A DNA stretch of 13,818 bases. Origin: an uncultured Peptoniphilus sp. GTDB lineage: Bacteria > Bacillota > Clostridia > Tissierellales > Peptoniphilaceae. Every line of letters begins with the position of its first letter. The first letter of the stretch is position 1. This document shows, in pieces, positions 1 to 7,271 of this stretch. The notes beneath the pieces were generated by a model, which had not been told where the DNA came from, did not search any database, and saw only the letters and a list, made by a program, of their open reading frames with translations. Location of the stretch: positions 1-13,818 of the forward strand of contig CAMQDG010000040.1 of assembly GCA_946999425.1 (NCBI GenBank). Direction: 5' to 3'. Both the position numbers and the translations under genes were made by a program.

Positions 1-49
1 GATTATTTTCTTCTTCTATAAGTTCTGCGATTTTTTTATTTAAGTCCAT
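1..49 (-). CDS. 5' end of an unidentified gene (partial, runs off the window)
   Basis: An ATG at 49-47 is preceded by a strong Shine-Dalgarno AGGAGG at 60-55 with good spacing. The frame stays open to the window edge, giving the 16 residues MDLNKKIAELIEEENN plus one base. This is too short to assign a family; the charged, helical-looking start fits many proteins, including small regulators. The upstream 70 bases carry a 14-bp palindrome and an 11-bp tandem repeat, so the gene probably has its own regulated promoter, since the methyltransferase before it ends in a terminator. Confidence 0.6.
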   Translation of the reverse strand, partial: MDLNKKIAELIEEENN

Positions 50-78
50 ATTAGCCTCCTAATTCATTTCTATTTGAT

Positions 79-100
79 ATTTTATCTTAATTTTATCTTT
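79..100 (-). repeat. Two tandem 11-bp repeats upstream of the partial gene
   Basis: On the plus strand ATTTTATCTTA (79-89) is followed directly by ATTTTATCTTT (90-100), differing only in the last base. On the minus strand each copy reads as a GATAAAAT-type -10-like element. The 11-bp period is about one helical turn. Which copy, if either, acts as a -10 cannot be decided from the sequence because no convincing -35 sits at the right distance. Confidence 0.45.
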
Positions 101-106
101 ATTTCC

Positions 107-120
107 GTAACCTAGGTTAC
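107..120. promoter_or_regulatory. 14-bp perfect palindrome, probable operator
   Basis: GTAACCTAGGTTAC reads the same on both strands. It lies about 58 bp upstream of the start codon of the partial gene at 49-1, just past the T-tract of the methyltransferase terminator, where a -35 region or upstream operator would be expected. It is GC-richer than its surroundings and has no T-run of its own, so a terminator is unlikely. A dimeric repressor or activator site, perhaps for autoregulation of the partial gene, is an inference; I cannot match it with confidence to a named regulator family. Confidence 0.5.
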
Positions 121-156
121 AAATAAAAATAGCATCTATTTTTTATAGATGCTATT
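121..156 (-). terminator. Intrinsic terminator of the methyltransferase gene
   Basis: A perfect 12-bp stem (128-139 paired with 145-156, arm AATAGCATCTAT) has a 5-nt loop. On the minus strand it is followed by TTTATTTG at 127-120. It starts two bases after the TAA stop at 160-158, so it should end the methyltransferase transcript and separate it from the next gene. Confidence 0.85.
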
Positions 157-157
157 C

Positions 158-769
158 TTATAATTTTTTTGCCAAAAATACTATATGGTCTTTATTATCT
201 AAATGATATTCACATTTAAATCCTATTTTTGATAAAATTTTTGTTATATATTCTGGTGAATATACCTCAAAATTTAACATATCCGCCCATTTTTTTATAT
301 TTTTATTATCCTTGTATGCCCCTTCGTTACATATTAGAAAATATCCTCCCTTAACTAAAACACGGTGAATTTCCTTGAAGGTCATCTCTATATTTTTCCA
401 AAAATATATTGTTTCAAAAGCAGTGACTATATTTATTGATTCATTATCAAAAGGTATATTAGCTACATCAGCTTCTATAATTTTGCACCTGCCCTTTTCA
501 ATATCTTTTTTATTTAAAGACTCGGCAATATTCACACTTGTTTTTGAATAGTCCATGCCAAAAACCTTATTAGCCTTTTCTAAAAAGTACTGAACATTAC
601 GACCACCGCCACAGCCAAGGTCTAAAACTGTATCTGACTTTTCTATATGCAAAAATGATCTGCCCCACTTAGCTAATTTTTCATGACCAATATTCATGCC
701 TTTAACCATAAAACGACCGCCAAAATTATCCTTTGGCTTTATAACATTTTCAAAAAATTTCTTAAACAC
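158..769 (-). CDS. Class I SAM-dependent methyltransferase, substrate unknown
   Basis: This 203-residue protein has the Rossmann-type fold signatures of the UbiE/Methyltransf_11 group. Motif I VLDLGCGGG is at residues 48-56 (SAM glycine loop). An acidic residue at the end of strand 2 follows (GMDYS, Asp73, ribose contact), then an ADV segment at 100-102 (adenine contact) and a post-motif region FKEIHRVLVKGGYFLI at 131-146. No extra domain shows the acceptor, so it could methylate a small molecule, lipid or other target. The start is GTG at 769-767, chosen because AGGAGG at 780-775 sits 5 nt upstream. It is monocistronic, with its own consensus-like promoter and a terminator right after the stop. 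Confidence 0.85.
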   Translation of the reverse strand: MFKKFFENVIKPKDNFGGRFMVKGMNIGHEKLAKWGRSFLHIEKSDTVLDLGCGGGRNVQYFLEKANKVFGMDYSKTSVNIAESLNKKDIEKGRCKIIEADVANIPFDNESINIVTAFETIYFWKNIEMTFKEIHRVLVKGGYFLICNEGAYKDNKNIKKWADMLNFEVYSPEYITKILSKIGFKCEYHLDNKDHIVFLAKKL

Positions 770-802
770 TTTAACCTCCTATTGAGACTTGTTATTAATT
801 AT

Positions 803-832
803 ATTATAAGCACATTTATAAATTTATAGCAA
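803..832 (-). promoter_or_regulatory. Sigma-A type promoter of the methyltransferase gene
   Basis: On the minus strand a perfect -10 TATAAT (808-803) lies 18 bp downstream of TTGCTA (832-827), a four-of-six match to the -35 consensus. Transcription would start near 796, leaving a leader of about 25 nt before the GTG start. It sits between the clpB terminator and the gene. Confidence 0.6.
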
Positions 833-854
833 ATTTTTTAATAAAATTTTTCCC

Positions 855-896
855 ATAAAAAATCCTCCTTACCCATTTGGATAAGGAGGATTTTTT
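855..896 (-). terminator. Intrinsic terminator of the dnaJ-like/clpB operon
   Basis: A 15-bp stem (857-871 with 882-896, core AATCCTCCTTA) with a 10-nt loop begins 3 bp past the clpB stop codon. On the minus strand the arm ends in six T residues. The plus strand also carries eight T after the stem, so it could stop antisense transcription too. The stem contains AAGGAGG, which would look like a Shine-Dalgarno if it were not paired. Confidence 0.9.
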
Positions 897-899
897 TTA

Positions 900-3476
900 T
901 TATTTTACTTTAAGATCAAGAGAATTATCTTTTACAACTATTTCAACTTGACTTTTTTCCATTACTTTTCCTGCTATTATAAGTCTTGAAAGTTTTGTTT
1001 CAATTTGCGATTGAATATATCTTTTTACAGGTCTTGCTCCATATTGAATGTTGTAAGAATTTTTCAAAATATATTCTTTTGCTTCTTCTGTTGCTTTTAA
1101 GCTTATTTCCCTTTCTTTTAAACGGTCTTCTATTTCTTTTATTGAAGCTTCTATTATTTTAAATATCTGATCTTTCATAAGAGGCTTAAATAAAACTATT
1201 TCGTCTACCCTGTTTAAAAATTCCGGTCTAAATTCTCTTTTTAATTTTTCATTTACAGCATCTTTTGCTTCTTGAGAAATTTCTCCGTCTTCTTTTATTC
1301 CTTCAAGTAGGTCTGATGAACCTAAGTTACTTGTCATTATAATGACAGTATTTTTAAAGTCTACTGTCCTTCCTTGATTGTCTGTAAGTCTTCCGTCGTC
1401 TAATACTTGAAGGAGTATATTAAATACATCTGGATGGGCTTTTTCTATTTCATCAAACAAGACTACTGAATAGGGTTTACGTCTTACAGCTTCTGTAAGT
1501 TGTCCGCCTTCTTCATAGCCTACATATCCTGGTGGCGATCCTATTAGTCTTGATACTGAAAATTTTTCCATATATTCACTCATATCAAGTCTTATAAGAT
1601 TTTTTTCATCGTCAAATAAGTCTTCTGTTAAGGCCTTTGCTGTTTCAGTTTTTCCTACTCCTGTGGGTCCTAAAAATATAAATGAACCTATGGGTCTATT
1701 TTGTGATTTAAGACCTGCTCTTGCTCTTAATACGGCGTCTGATACTGCTTCTACTGCTTGGTCTTGTCCTATTACTCTTTGGTGAAGTCTTTGGTCTAAC
1801 TTTAAAAGTTTTTCCTTTTCAGTTTCATTTAATTTTTCAAGCGCTATTCCTGTCCAGCGGCTTATTACTTGTCTGATTTCTTCTTCTCCTACTACTTCCT
1901 TTACCATGGAATGTTCGTCTTTTGTTATTTTTTCTGCTTCTTTTAATTGTTTTTCCAATTCAGGAAGTTGTCCATATTTTAAAACTGAAAGTTGTTCCAA
2001 ATCATATTTTCTTTCGGCTTCTTCTATTTTGTGTTTTATATCTTCTATTTTTTCTTTAAGTTCTTTTACTCTGTCTAAGTCTTTCTTTTCAGCTTCCCAT
2101 TTTGCCTTTTGAAGATCATAGCTTTCTTTTTCTTTAGAAAGTTCTTCTTCTATATTTTGAAGACGCTTTAAGCTTTGGTCATCTTTTTCGTTTTTTAAAG
2201 TTTCTCTTTCTATTTCCAATTGAAGAATTTTACGTCTTACTTGGTCTATTTCCGTTGGCATGGAGTCAATTTCAGTTCTTAACATGGCACAGGCTTCATC
2301 CATTAGATCAATTGCCTTGTCCGGTAAAAATCTGTCTGAAATATATCTATCTGAAAGAACTGCCGCAGCTATTACTGCTGAGTCAGAAATCCTTATACCA
2401 TGATAAATTTCGTATTTATTTTTTATTCCACGTAAAATTGAAATGGTTTCTTCTACTGTTGGTTCGCTTACTAAGACTTTTTGAAATCTTCTTTCAAGGG
2501 CTGGGTCTTTTTCTATATATTTTCTAAATTCATCAAGGGTTGTTGCTCCTATTGCATGAAGTTCTCCCCTGGCAAGCATAGGTTTTAAAAGGTTTGATGC
2601 GTCCATAGCACCATCTGTTTTTCCTGCACCTACAATGTTGTGAATTTCATCTATAAATAATATTATTTGACCTTCGCTTTTTCTTACTTCCCCTAAAACA
2701 GCCTTTAATCTTTCTTCAAATTCTCCCCTGTATTTTGCTCCTGCTATTAATGACCCCATGTCAAGAGAGAAAATAGTCTTTGTTTTTAAACCTTCAGGAA
2801 CATCTCCTGATACTATTCTTTGGGCAAGTCCTTCAACTATGGCAGTTTTACCTACACCAGGTTCTCCAATTAAAACTGGGTTGTTTTTTGTACGTCTTGA
2901 TAAAATTCTTACTACATTACGAATTTCTTCATCTTTGCCTATAACCGGATCTATTTTGCCGGCACGAGCTTCCATAGTTAAATCTCTACCATATTTATTT
3001 AAAGCATCAAAAGTATCTTCCGGATTATCACTGGTAACATGTTGATTGCCTCTTATTTTTTGAAGATTTTCAAGAAAATTTTCCATATTTATATTAAATT
3101 TTTTGAAAATTTCTTTAGACTTTCCTCCACGTTTGATCATTGCCATGTAAAGATGTTCAACAGAAGTATAAGAATCTGCAAATTCATCTCTTATCTTATC
3201 TGCGTCCCTTATTATTACAGCAAGATCTTGGCTGGGAGATATATTTCCCCCTCTTTGCTTAGGAAGTTTTTCAATTTCCTTTTTCAAGTCGTCTTTTACT
3301 AAATCTGGATTAATTCCCATATATGATAATACTTTGGGAATCAAACCTTCATTATCAGACACTAAAGCCTGATTTAAATGGATATCTTCTATTTGAGGAT
3401 TTCCAAATTCATTTGCAAGATTCTGAGCTTTTTGTAAAGCTTCTACGCTTTTTTGCGTCCACTTTTCAAAATTCAT
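900..3476 (-). CDS. clpB: ClpB, AAA+ protein disaggregase
   Basis: ClpB is a hexameric cytoplasmic ATPase that, with the DnaK system, pulls polypeptides out of heat-induced aggregates. The 858-residue protein has the full family architecture. It has an N-terminal Clp repeat domain (about 1-145) and a first AAA+ module with Walker A GEPGVGKT (204-211), pore loop KYRGEFE (248-254) and Walker B ILFIDE (272-277). A long charged coiled-coil M domain (about 400-525) marks ClpB rather than ClpC or ClpA. The second AAA+ module has Walker A GPTGVGKT (603-610), GSPPGYVG (646-653) and Walker B VVLFDE (671-676). The ATG at 3476 has AAGGTGAT upstream. It lies 21 bp after the J-domain gene and should share its CtsR-controlled promoter. 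Confidence 0.98.
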   Translation of the reverse strand: MNFEKWTQKSVEALQKAQNLANEFGNPQIEDIHLNQALVSDNEGLIPKVLSYMGINPDLVKDDLKKEIEKLPKQRGGNISPSQDLAVIIRDADKIRDEFADSYTSVEHLYMAMIKRGGKSKEIFKKFNINMENFLENLQKIRGNQHVTSDNPEDTFDALNKYGRDLTMEARAGKIDPVIGKDEEIRNVVRILSRRTKNNPVLIGEPGVGKTAIVEGLAQRIVSGDVPEGLKTKTIFSLDMGSLIAGAKYRGEFEERLKAVLGEVRKSEGQIILFIDEIHNIVGAGKTDGAMDASNLLKPMLARGELHAIGATTLDEFRKYIEKDPALERRFQKVLVSEPTVEETISILRGIKNKYEIYHGIRISDSAVIAAAVLSDRYISDRFLPDKAIDLMDEACAMLRTEIDSMPTEIDQVRRKILQLEIERETLKNEKDDQSLKRLQNIEEELSKEKESYDLQKAKWEAEKKDLDRVKELKEKIEDIKHKIEEAERKYDLEQLSVLKYGQLPELEKQLKEAEKITKDEHSMVKEVVGEEEIRQVISRWTGIALEKLNETEKEKLLKLDQRLHQRVIGQDQAVEAVSDAVLRARAGLKSQNRPIGSFIFLGPTGVGKTETAKALTEDLFDDEKNLIRLDMSEYMEKFSVSRLIGSPPGYVGYEEGGQLTEAVRRKPYSVVLFDEIEKAHPDVFNILLQVLDDGRLTDNQGRTVDFKNTVIIMTSNLGSSDLLEGIKEDGEISQEAKDAVNEKLKREFRPEFLNRVDEIVLFKPLMKDQIFKIIEASIKEIEDRLKEREISLKATEEAKEYILKNSYNIQYGARPVKRYIQSQIETKLSRLIIAGKVMEKSQVEIVVKDNSLDLKVK

Positions 3477-3497
3477 ATTATCACCTTTTTCTTTTTT

Positions 3498-4424
3498 CTA
3501 TTTATCTAAATCTCTTAGTTTTTCATATAAATCCTTTTGGTCTTGGCTTAAGCTTTGAGGGTTCACAATGTTAAACTCTATATATAAATCTCCCTTGTTG
3601 CCCTTTAGGTCTTTAAAACCTCTGCCTGCTACACGCATTTTGCTGCCTCCCTTAAAACCTGCGGGAAGTTTTATTTTTATTTTTCCATTTAGGGTATCTA
3701 CTAAAAGATCCTTTCCTAAAGCTGCATCCCAAGGAAAAATATTAACCTTGTTAATTAGATTTAAGCCTTCAAGGATAAAATTTTTATTAGGTATTAATTT
3801 TATTTTAAATAAAATGTCCCCACTAACTCCATATTTTTCACCCTTAACCTTGATTTTTTTACCAGGGCCTATACCTGATGGAATTTTTAAATCAATATCC
3901 ACAGATTTTGAATTTATATTAAGTTTTAATTTTTTTTCAATTCCCTTATAAGCTTCCTCTAAAGAAAGACTGATTTCAGTTTCATAGGATTTTCTTTGAG
4001 GTTTTCTGCTTCTTGAAGAAGTCATATCGGAAAAAATATCTCCCATATTAAAACCACCAAAGCTTCCCTTACTAAAACCCTTATTCTTTGAAGAATCTCT
4101 ACCGAAAATTAAATCAAAAAAGTCTGAAAAATTTCCTCCGCTGCCACTATTTGTATAAGTGTAGCCATATTGAGAAGGATCGAAATTCGTTCCTTGACTG
4201 AAATCATAATTTGATCCGAAGGTATCGTATTTTTGTCTTTTATCTTTATCTGAAAGCACTTCATAAGCTTCATTTATCTCTTTAAATTTTTCCTGACTTT
4301 TTTTATCACCTTGATTTAAGTCCGGATGATATTTTTTTGCAAGCTTTCTAAAGGCTGATTTAATTTCTTTATCTGATGCATTTTTTTCAACGCCTAAAAT
4401 TTTATAATAATCTTTATACTCCAT
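3498..4424 (-). CDS. CbpA/DnaJ-like J-domain co-chaperone without zinc finger
   Basis: J-proteins stimulate the ATPase of DnaK and hand it substrates. The J domain is at residues 1-70 with the catalytic HPD at 33-35, then a Gly/Ser/Phe/Asn-rich linker to about 140, then the two beta-sandwich substrate-binding domains, with the FPWDAALG signature near 230. The CxxCxGxG zinc repeats of canonical DnaJ are absent and the protein has no cysteine, which places it with type II CbpA-like proteins. I use the ATG at 4424 (308 residues, MEYKDYYKILGV) instead of the in-frame GTG at 4433, because the Shine-Dalgarno AAGGAAG overlaps that GTG. It heads the heat-shock operon with clpB. A canonical zinc-finger dnaJ is probably elsewhere (inference). 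Confidence 0.93.
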   Translation of the reverse strand: MEYKDYYKILGVEKNASDKEIKSAFRKLAKKYHPDLNQGDKKSQEKFKEINEAYEVLSDKDKRQKYDTFGSNYDFSQGTNFDPSQYGYTYTNSGSGGNFSDFFDLIFGRDSSKNKGFSKGSFGGFNMGDIFSDMTSSRSRKPQRKSYETEISLSLEEAYKGIEKKLKLNINSKSVDIDLKIPSGIGPGKKIKVKGEKYGVSGDILFKIKLIPNKNFILEGLNLINKVNIFPWDAALGKDLLVDTLNGKIKIKLPAGFKGGSKMRVAGRGFKDLKGNKGDLYIEFNIVNPQSLSQDQKDLYEKLRDLDK

Positions 4425-4478
4425 ATATTTCACTTCCTTGTACAGATCAAATTTGTTTTAATATTTTTTATTTTTATT

Positions 4479-4495
4479 TTTGACCTTCTTTGACC
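4479..4495 (-). promoter_or_regulatory. CtsR operator
   Basis: On the minus strand the site reads GGTCAAA-GAA-GGTCAAA, a perfect direct heptad repeat with a 3-bp spacer, the known binding site of the class III heat-shock repressor CtsR in Gram-positive bacteria. It lies 9 bp downstream of the -10 element, across the expected transcription start, a position where bound CtsR would block initiation. It implies that the J-protein/clpB operon is induced by heat or protein stress and that the genome encodes CtsR. Confidence 0.92.
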
Positions 4496-4503
4496 TTAAC
4501 TTT

Positions 4504-4531
4504 ATTATAGCATTTATATTTTTTTTTGCAA
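4504..4531 (-). promoter_or_regulatory. Promoter of the dnaJ-like/clpB operon
   Basis: TTGCAA (4531-4526) is separated by 16 bp from a perfect TATAAT (4509-4504) on the minus strand. The start should fall near 4497, inside or at the edge of the CtsR box, leaving a leader of about 73 nt. No CIRCE (HrcA) inverted repeat is visible nearby, so control looks CtsR-only. Confidence 0.8.
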
Positions 4532-4575
4532 ATAGTTTTCAAAAATTTTTTTATTTTTTTTATAAGATATTTTTT

Positions 4576-4683
4576 ACGCTCTATGTAGAGCATTTTTATT
4601 TTTAATTTTTTATGCTCTATGTAGAGCATTTTTATTTTTTATTTTTTACGCTCTATGTGAAGCATTTTTGTTTTTTATATTAA
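4576..4683. repeat. Three tandem 36-bp units, each with a hairpin
   Basis: Units start at 4576, 4612 and 4648, an exact 36-bp period. Each has the core GCTCTATGTAGAGC (4578-4591, 4614-4627; third copy GCTCTATGTGAAGC at 4650-4663) followed by a T-rich tail like ATTTTTATTTTT. The cores are self-complementary: copy 2 extends to ATGCTCTA-TG-TAGAGCAT, while copy 3 has changes that weaken the stem. The T-runs follow the hairpins on the plus strand only, so they resemble weak plus-strand terminators, although no plus-strand gene lies upstream. The array fills the space between the smpB terminator and the heat-shock promoter. Function unknown. Confidence 0.8.
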
Positions 4684-4715
4684 AAAAACATGGAAATAAA
4701 ATTTTCCATGTTTTT
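4682..4715 (-). terminator. Intrinsic terminator after smpB
   Basis: A perfect 13-bp stem (4684-4696 with 4703-4715, arm AAAAACATGGAAA) has a 6-nt loop. On the minus strand it is followed by a run of seven T. It begins 13 bp after the smpB stop and ends the six-gene operon that starts near 11150. It touches the last unit of the 36-bp repeat array. Confidence 0.88.
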
Positions 4716-4728
4716 AAATTTTTTATTT

Positions 4729-5184
4729 TTAATTTTTTTCATATTGTTTTATACGCCTATCTGCATCTCTTTTTGCTATGGCATCTCTCTTGTCATAAAG
4801 TTTTTTACCTCTTGCTAAGGCTATTTCAATTTTTACTCTTCCTCTTACTAAATAAACTTTTGTTGGAATTATTGTATAGCCTTTTTGAGAAATCGCCCTG
4901 TCCAATTTTCTTATTTCACTTTTATTTAAAAGAAGTTTTCTTTCTCTTATTGGATCCACATTATAAATTCCCCCTTGTTCATAGGGACTTATGTGCATAT
5001 TTTCTATAAAAACTTCTCTATTTTTTATTTGGCAATAGGCATCTTTTATATTACATTTTCCTTTTCTTATAGATTTAACTTCTGTTCCTGATAAAACTAT
5101 CCCTGCTTCATAAGTTTCATCTAAAAAATATTCATGTCTTGCTTTTCTATTCTGTGCAAGAAATTTTTCTTGTTCTTTTGCCAT
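4729..5184 (-). CDS. smpB: SmpB, tmRNA-binding protein
   Basis: SmpB binds the tRNA-like part of tmRNA (ssrA) and brings it to ribosomes stalled on truncated mRNA for trans-translation. The 151 residues match the family's usual length and carry its signatures: NRKARHEYFL at 12-21, GIVLSGTEVKSIR at 28-40, and the basic C-terminal tail GKKLYDKRDAIAKRDADR at 126-143, which fits into the decoding centre and mRNA channel. The ATG at 5184 follows the rnr stop by 2 nt, and its SD (GGAG) lies in the last codons of rnr, so the two are translationally coupled. No ssrA gene is recognisable in the downstream gap. Confidence 0.98.
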   Translation of the reverse strand: MAKEQEKFLAQNRKARHEYFLDETYEAGIVLSGTEVKSIRKGKCNIKDAYCQIKNREVFIENMHISPYEQGGIYNVDPIRERKLLLNKSEIRKLDRAISQKGYTIIPTKVYLVRGRVKIEIALARGKKLYDKRDAIAKRDADRRIKQYEKN

Positions 5185-5186
5185 TT

Positions 5187-7271
5187 TTACTCCAATTCAA
5201 AGTCTATTGTACCTGCAATTAAGTCTGTTCCTGTACATTTTACCCTTACCTTATCTCCCATGTTATAGCTTTTATCACTTTGCGTGCTTTTTGCACAAAA
5301 TTCATTTTCATCATATTCAAAGTACTCCTTCATGGATTGATAGGGTACTAAACCTTCAATTAAATTTTGAAGTTGGACAAATATTCCAAAGTTTGTAACA
5401 GATGATACTATTCCTTCAAAGGATTCTCCTATATGATCTTTCATGTATTCAGCCATCTTAACTGCATCCACTTTTCTTTCAGCACTTTGAGCTACTCTTT
5501 CCATCATAGAAGTTTTATCTGCTACTAAGGGCATTAAAGCTTCAAGGCTTTTTATTCTTTTTTCTGAAAGTCTTCCATGAATTATATCTTTTATTATCCT
5601 ATGAATTGTAAGGTCTGCATATCTTCTTATAGGAGATGTAAAGTGACAGTAATATTTTGATGCAAGTCCAAAATGTTTGTCGTTTGTTTCTGAATATCTT
5701 GCTTTTTGCAAACTTCTAAGGGCAAGGGTTGAAACAAAAAGTTCTTCCGGGCTTCCCTCTACTTTTTTTATAAGCTTTTGTATTTCTATGGGCTGAAGCT
5801 CTTGGGAAACTTTTACTTTTAAATTTAAATGTCTTATAGCTGCATTTAGGGTGTCGATTTTTTCTTCTTCTGGTTCTTCGTGAATTCTGTATAAAAATGG
5901 AACTTGCATCCAATAATATGTTTCTGCAACTGTTTCATTGGCAAGTATCATAAATTCTTCTATAAGTTTATTTCCTATTCTTCTTTGACTTATTTTTACA
6001 TCAAGGGGGTGGCCTTTTTCGTTAAGGACAAATTCATTTTCCGGAAAATCAAAATCTATGGCTCCTCTTTTTTCTCTTTTTTTAATTAAAATTTCTGCAA
6101 GTTCTTTTCCTAAATCCAGACTTTCATAAAGACCTTCAAGACTCTCGTCTTTTATGCCTTTTTCAAGATAGTCGCTTACATTATCATAAACCAGTCTTCT
6201 TTTTGATTTTATTACAGATTCTTTTATTTCCGATTTTATTACTTTCCCCTTTTGATCCACTGTCATTAGACAAGATAAGGTGAGCCTTTCAACTCCTTCA
6301 TTTAAAGAACAAATCCCATTGGAAAGTTCTGTTGGAAGCATGGGAATTACCTTATCTATAAGATAATAGGAATTTCCCCTTTTAAAAGCTTCCTTATCAA
6401 GATAGGATGCCTCTTTTACATATTGGCTTACATCTGCTATATGAACTCCCAAAAAATATGTCCCGTCTGTGTTTTTACAAACTTCTATGGCATCATCAAA
6501 GTCTTTTGAATCTTTTCCGTCTATTGTATAAATTATATGGTCCCTAAAATCTGCCCTAGAGTCTAAAGATTTTTCAGAAATTTCTTGGGGTATATATTTT
6601 GCTTCATTTAAAACTTTTTTTGGGAATTTTAGGGGTATGTCAAAGCTTTGGGCTATGGAAAGTATATCTACTCCCGGTTCTCCCACATAGCCTAAAATTT
6701 CTTTTATTATCCCTTCCGGATTCTTATCTTTTTCAGCCCACTTTGTTATTTTTACCAGTACTTTTTGTCCGTCTTTAGCTCCATTTATTCCTTCTTTAGG
6801 TATATAGATGTCATTACTATATCTATGGTCATCAACTATTACAAAACCGTAGTCTTTTGAGGATTTAAAAACTCCTATTACTTTTTCTTCTCCTCTTTTT
6901 ATTATTTTTAAGACTTTTCCTTCCGGTTTTTTATCTTTTTCATCCTTTTTTATTTTTACAAGGACAATATCCTTATTCATGGCAGAATTCATATCTTCTT
7001 TTGCAATATAAATATCCCTTGCCATGTCAGATATTAAAAAGCCGAATCCTTTTTCACTTCCCTGTATTTTTCCTCTGACATATTTAACTCCATCTACTAA
7101 AAAAATCTTCTCATGCTTATCTAAGAAAATTTTCCCATCTTTTTCAAGCTTGTTTAGCATTTTCATAAATTCTTTTTTACTATACTTATCCACTTGAAAT
7201 ATTTTAGGAAGTTTTCCTAAACCAACGCCTGGATTTTCTTTAATGTAGCCCAGAATTTTACCTTCAATCAT
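5187..7271 (-). CDS. rnr: RNase R, 3'-5' exoribonuclease
   Basis: RNase R degrades structured RNA, including rRNA fragments and mRNA released by trans-translation, in the 3'-5' direction. The 694-residue chain has a winged-helix N-terminus (about 1-62), cold-shock/OB folds (RGKIQGSEKGFGFLI at 66-80; YGFVIVDDH at 141-149) and an RNB catalytic domain (about 240-575). The RNB domain carries the metal-binding aspartates in DGKDSKDFDD (251-260) and the motif HFTSPIRRYADL (543-554). A C-terminal S1 domain spans about 617-690. The long lysine-rich tail of some RNase R proteins is absent; the chain ends right after S1. The ATG overlaps the ddl stop by 1 nt (TAATG) and has only a weak GGGG-like SD, so translation probably depends on re-initiation. 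Pairing with smpB is common in Firmicutes and fits their joint role in ribosome rescue. Confidence 0.97.
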   Translation of the reverse strand: MIEGKILGYIKENPGVGLGKLPKIFQVDKYSKKEFMKMLNKLEKDGKIFLDKHEKIFLVDGVKYVRGKIQGSEKGFGFLISDMARDIYIAKEDMNSAMNKDIVLVKIKKDEKDKKPEGKVLKIIKRGEEKVIGVFKSSKDYGFVIVDDHRYSNDIYIPKEGINGAKDGQKVLVKITKWAEKDKNPEGIIKEILGYVGEPGVDILSIAQSFDIPLKFPKKVLNEAKYIPQEISEKSLDSRADFRDHIIYTIDGKDSKDFDDAIEVCKNTDGTYFLGVHIADVSQYVKEASYLDKEAFKRGNSYYLIDKVIPMLPTELSNGICSLNEGVERLTLSCLMTVDQKGKVIKSEIKESVIKSKRRLVYDNVSDYLEKGIKDESLEGLYESLDLGKELAEILIKKREKRGAIDFDFPENEFVLNEKGHPLDVKISQRRIGNKLIEEFMILANETVAETYYWMQVPFLYRIHEEPEEEKIDTLNAAIRHLNLKVKVSQELQPIEIQKLIKKVEGSPEELFVSTLALRSLQKARYSETNDKHFGLASKYYCHFTSPIRRYADLTIHRIIKDIIHGRLSEKRIKSLEALMPLVADKTSMMERVAQSAERKVDAVKMAEYMKDHIGESFEGIVSSVTNFGIFVQLQNLIEGLVPYQSMKEYFEYDENEFCAKSTQSDKSYNMGDKVRVKCTGTDLIAGTIDFELE

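Noticed and set aside
3568..3951. Plus-strand open frame of 127 codons
   Set aside because: It lies fully antisense to the J-domain chaperone gene, has no Shine-Dalgarno or recognisable motif, and comes from the frame bias of the real gene.
4425..4575. Search for a CIRCE/HrcA element near the chaperone operon
   Set aside because: No TTAGCACTC-N9-GAGTGCTAA-like inverted repeat is visible; only the CtsR heptads are present.
4576..4683. Possible CRISPR array because of the 36-bp period
   Set aside because: The period covers the whole unit and the between-core sequence is also repeated and T-rich, so there are no unique spacers; no cas genes are present.
4425..4728. Search for ssrA (tmRNA) next to smpB
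   Set aside because: Only about 300 bases are available, filled by a terminator, the repeats and a promoter; no tRNA-like ends or tag-peptide frame can be seen.
5716..5913. Minus-strand open frame of 65 codons within rnr
   Set aside because: It is in another frame inside the conserved RNB domain and its arginine/lysine-rich product looks like a shifted reading of it.
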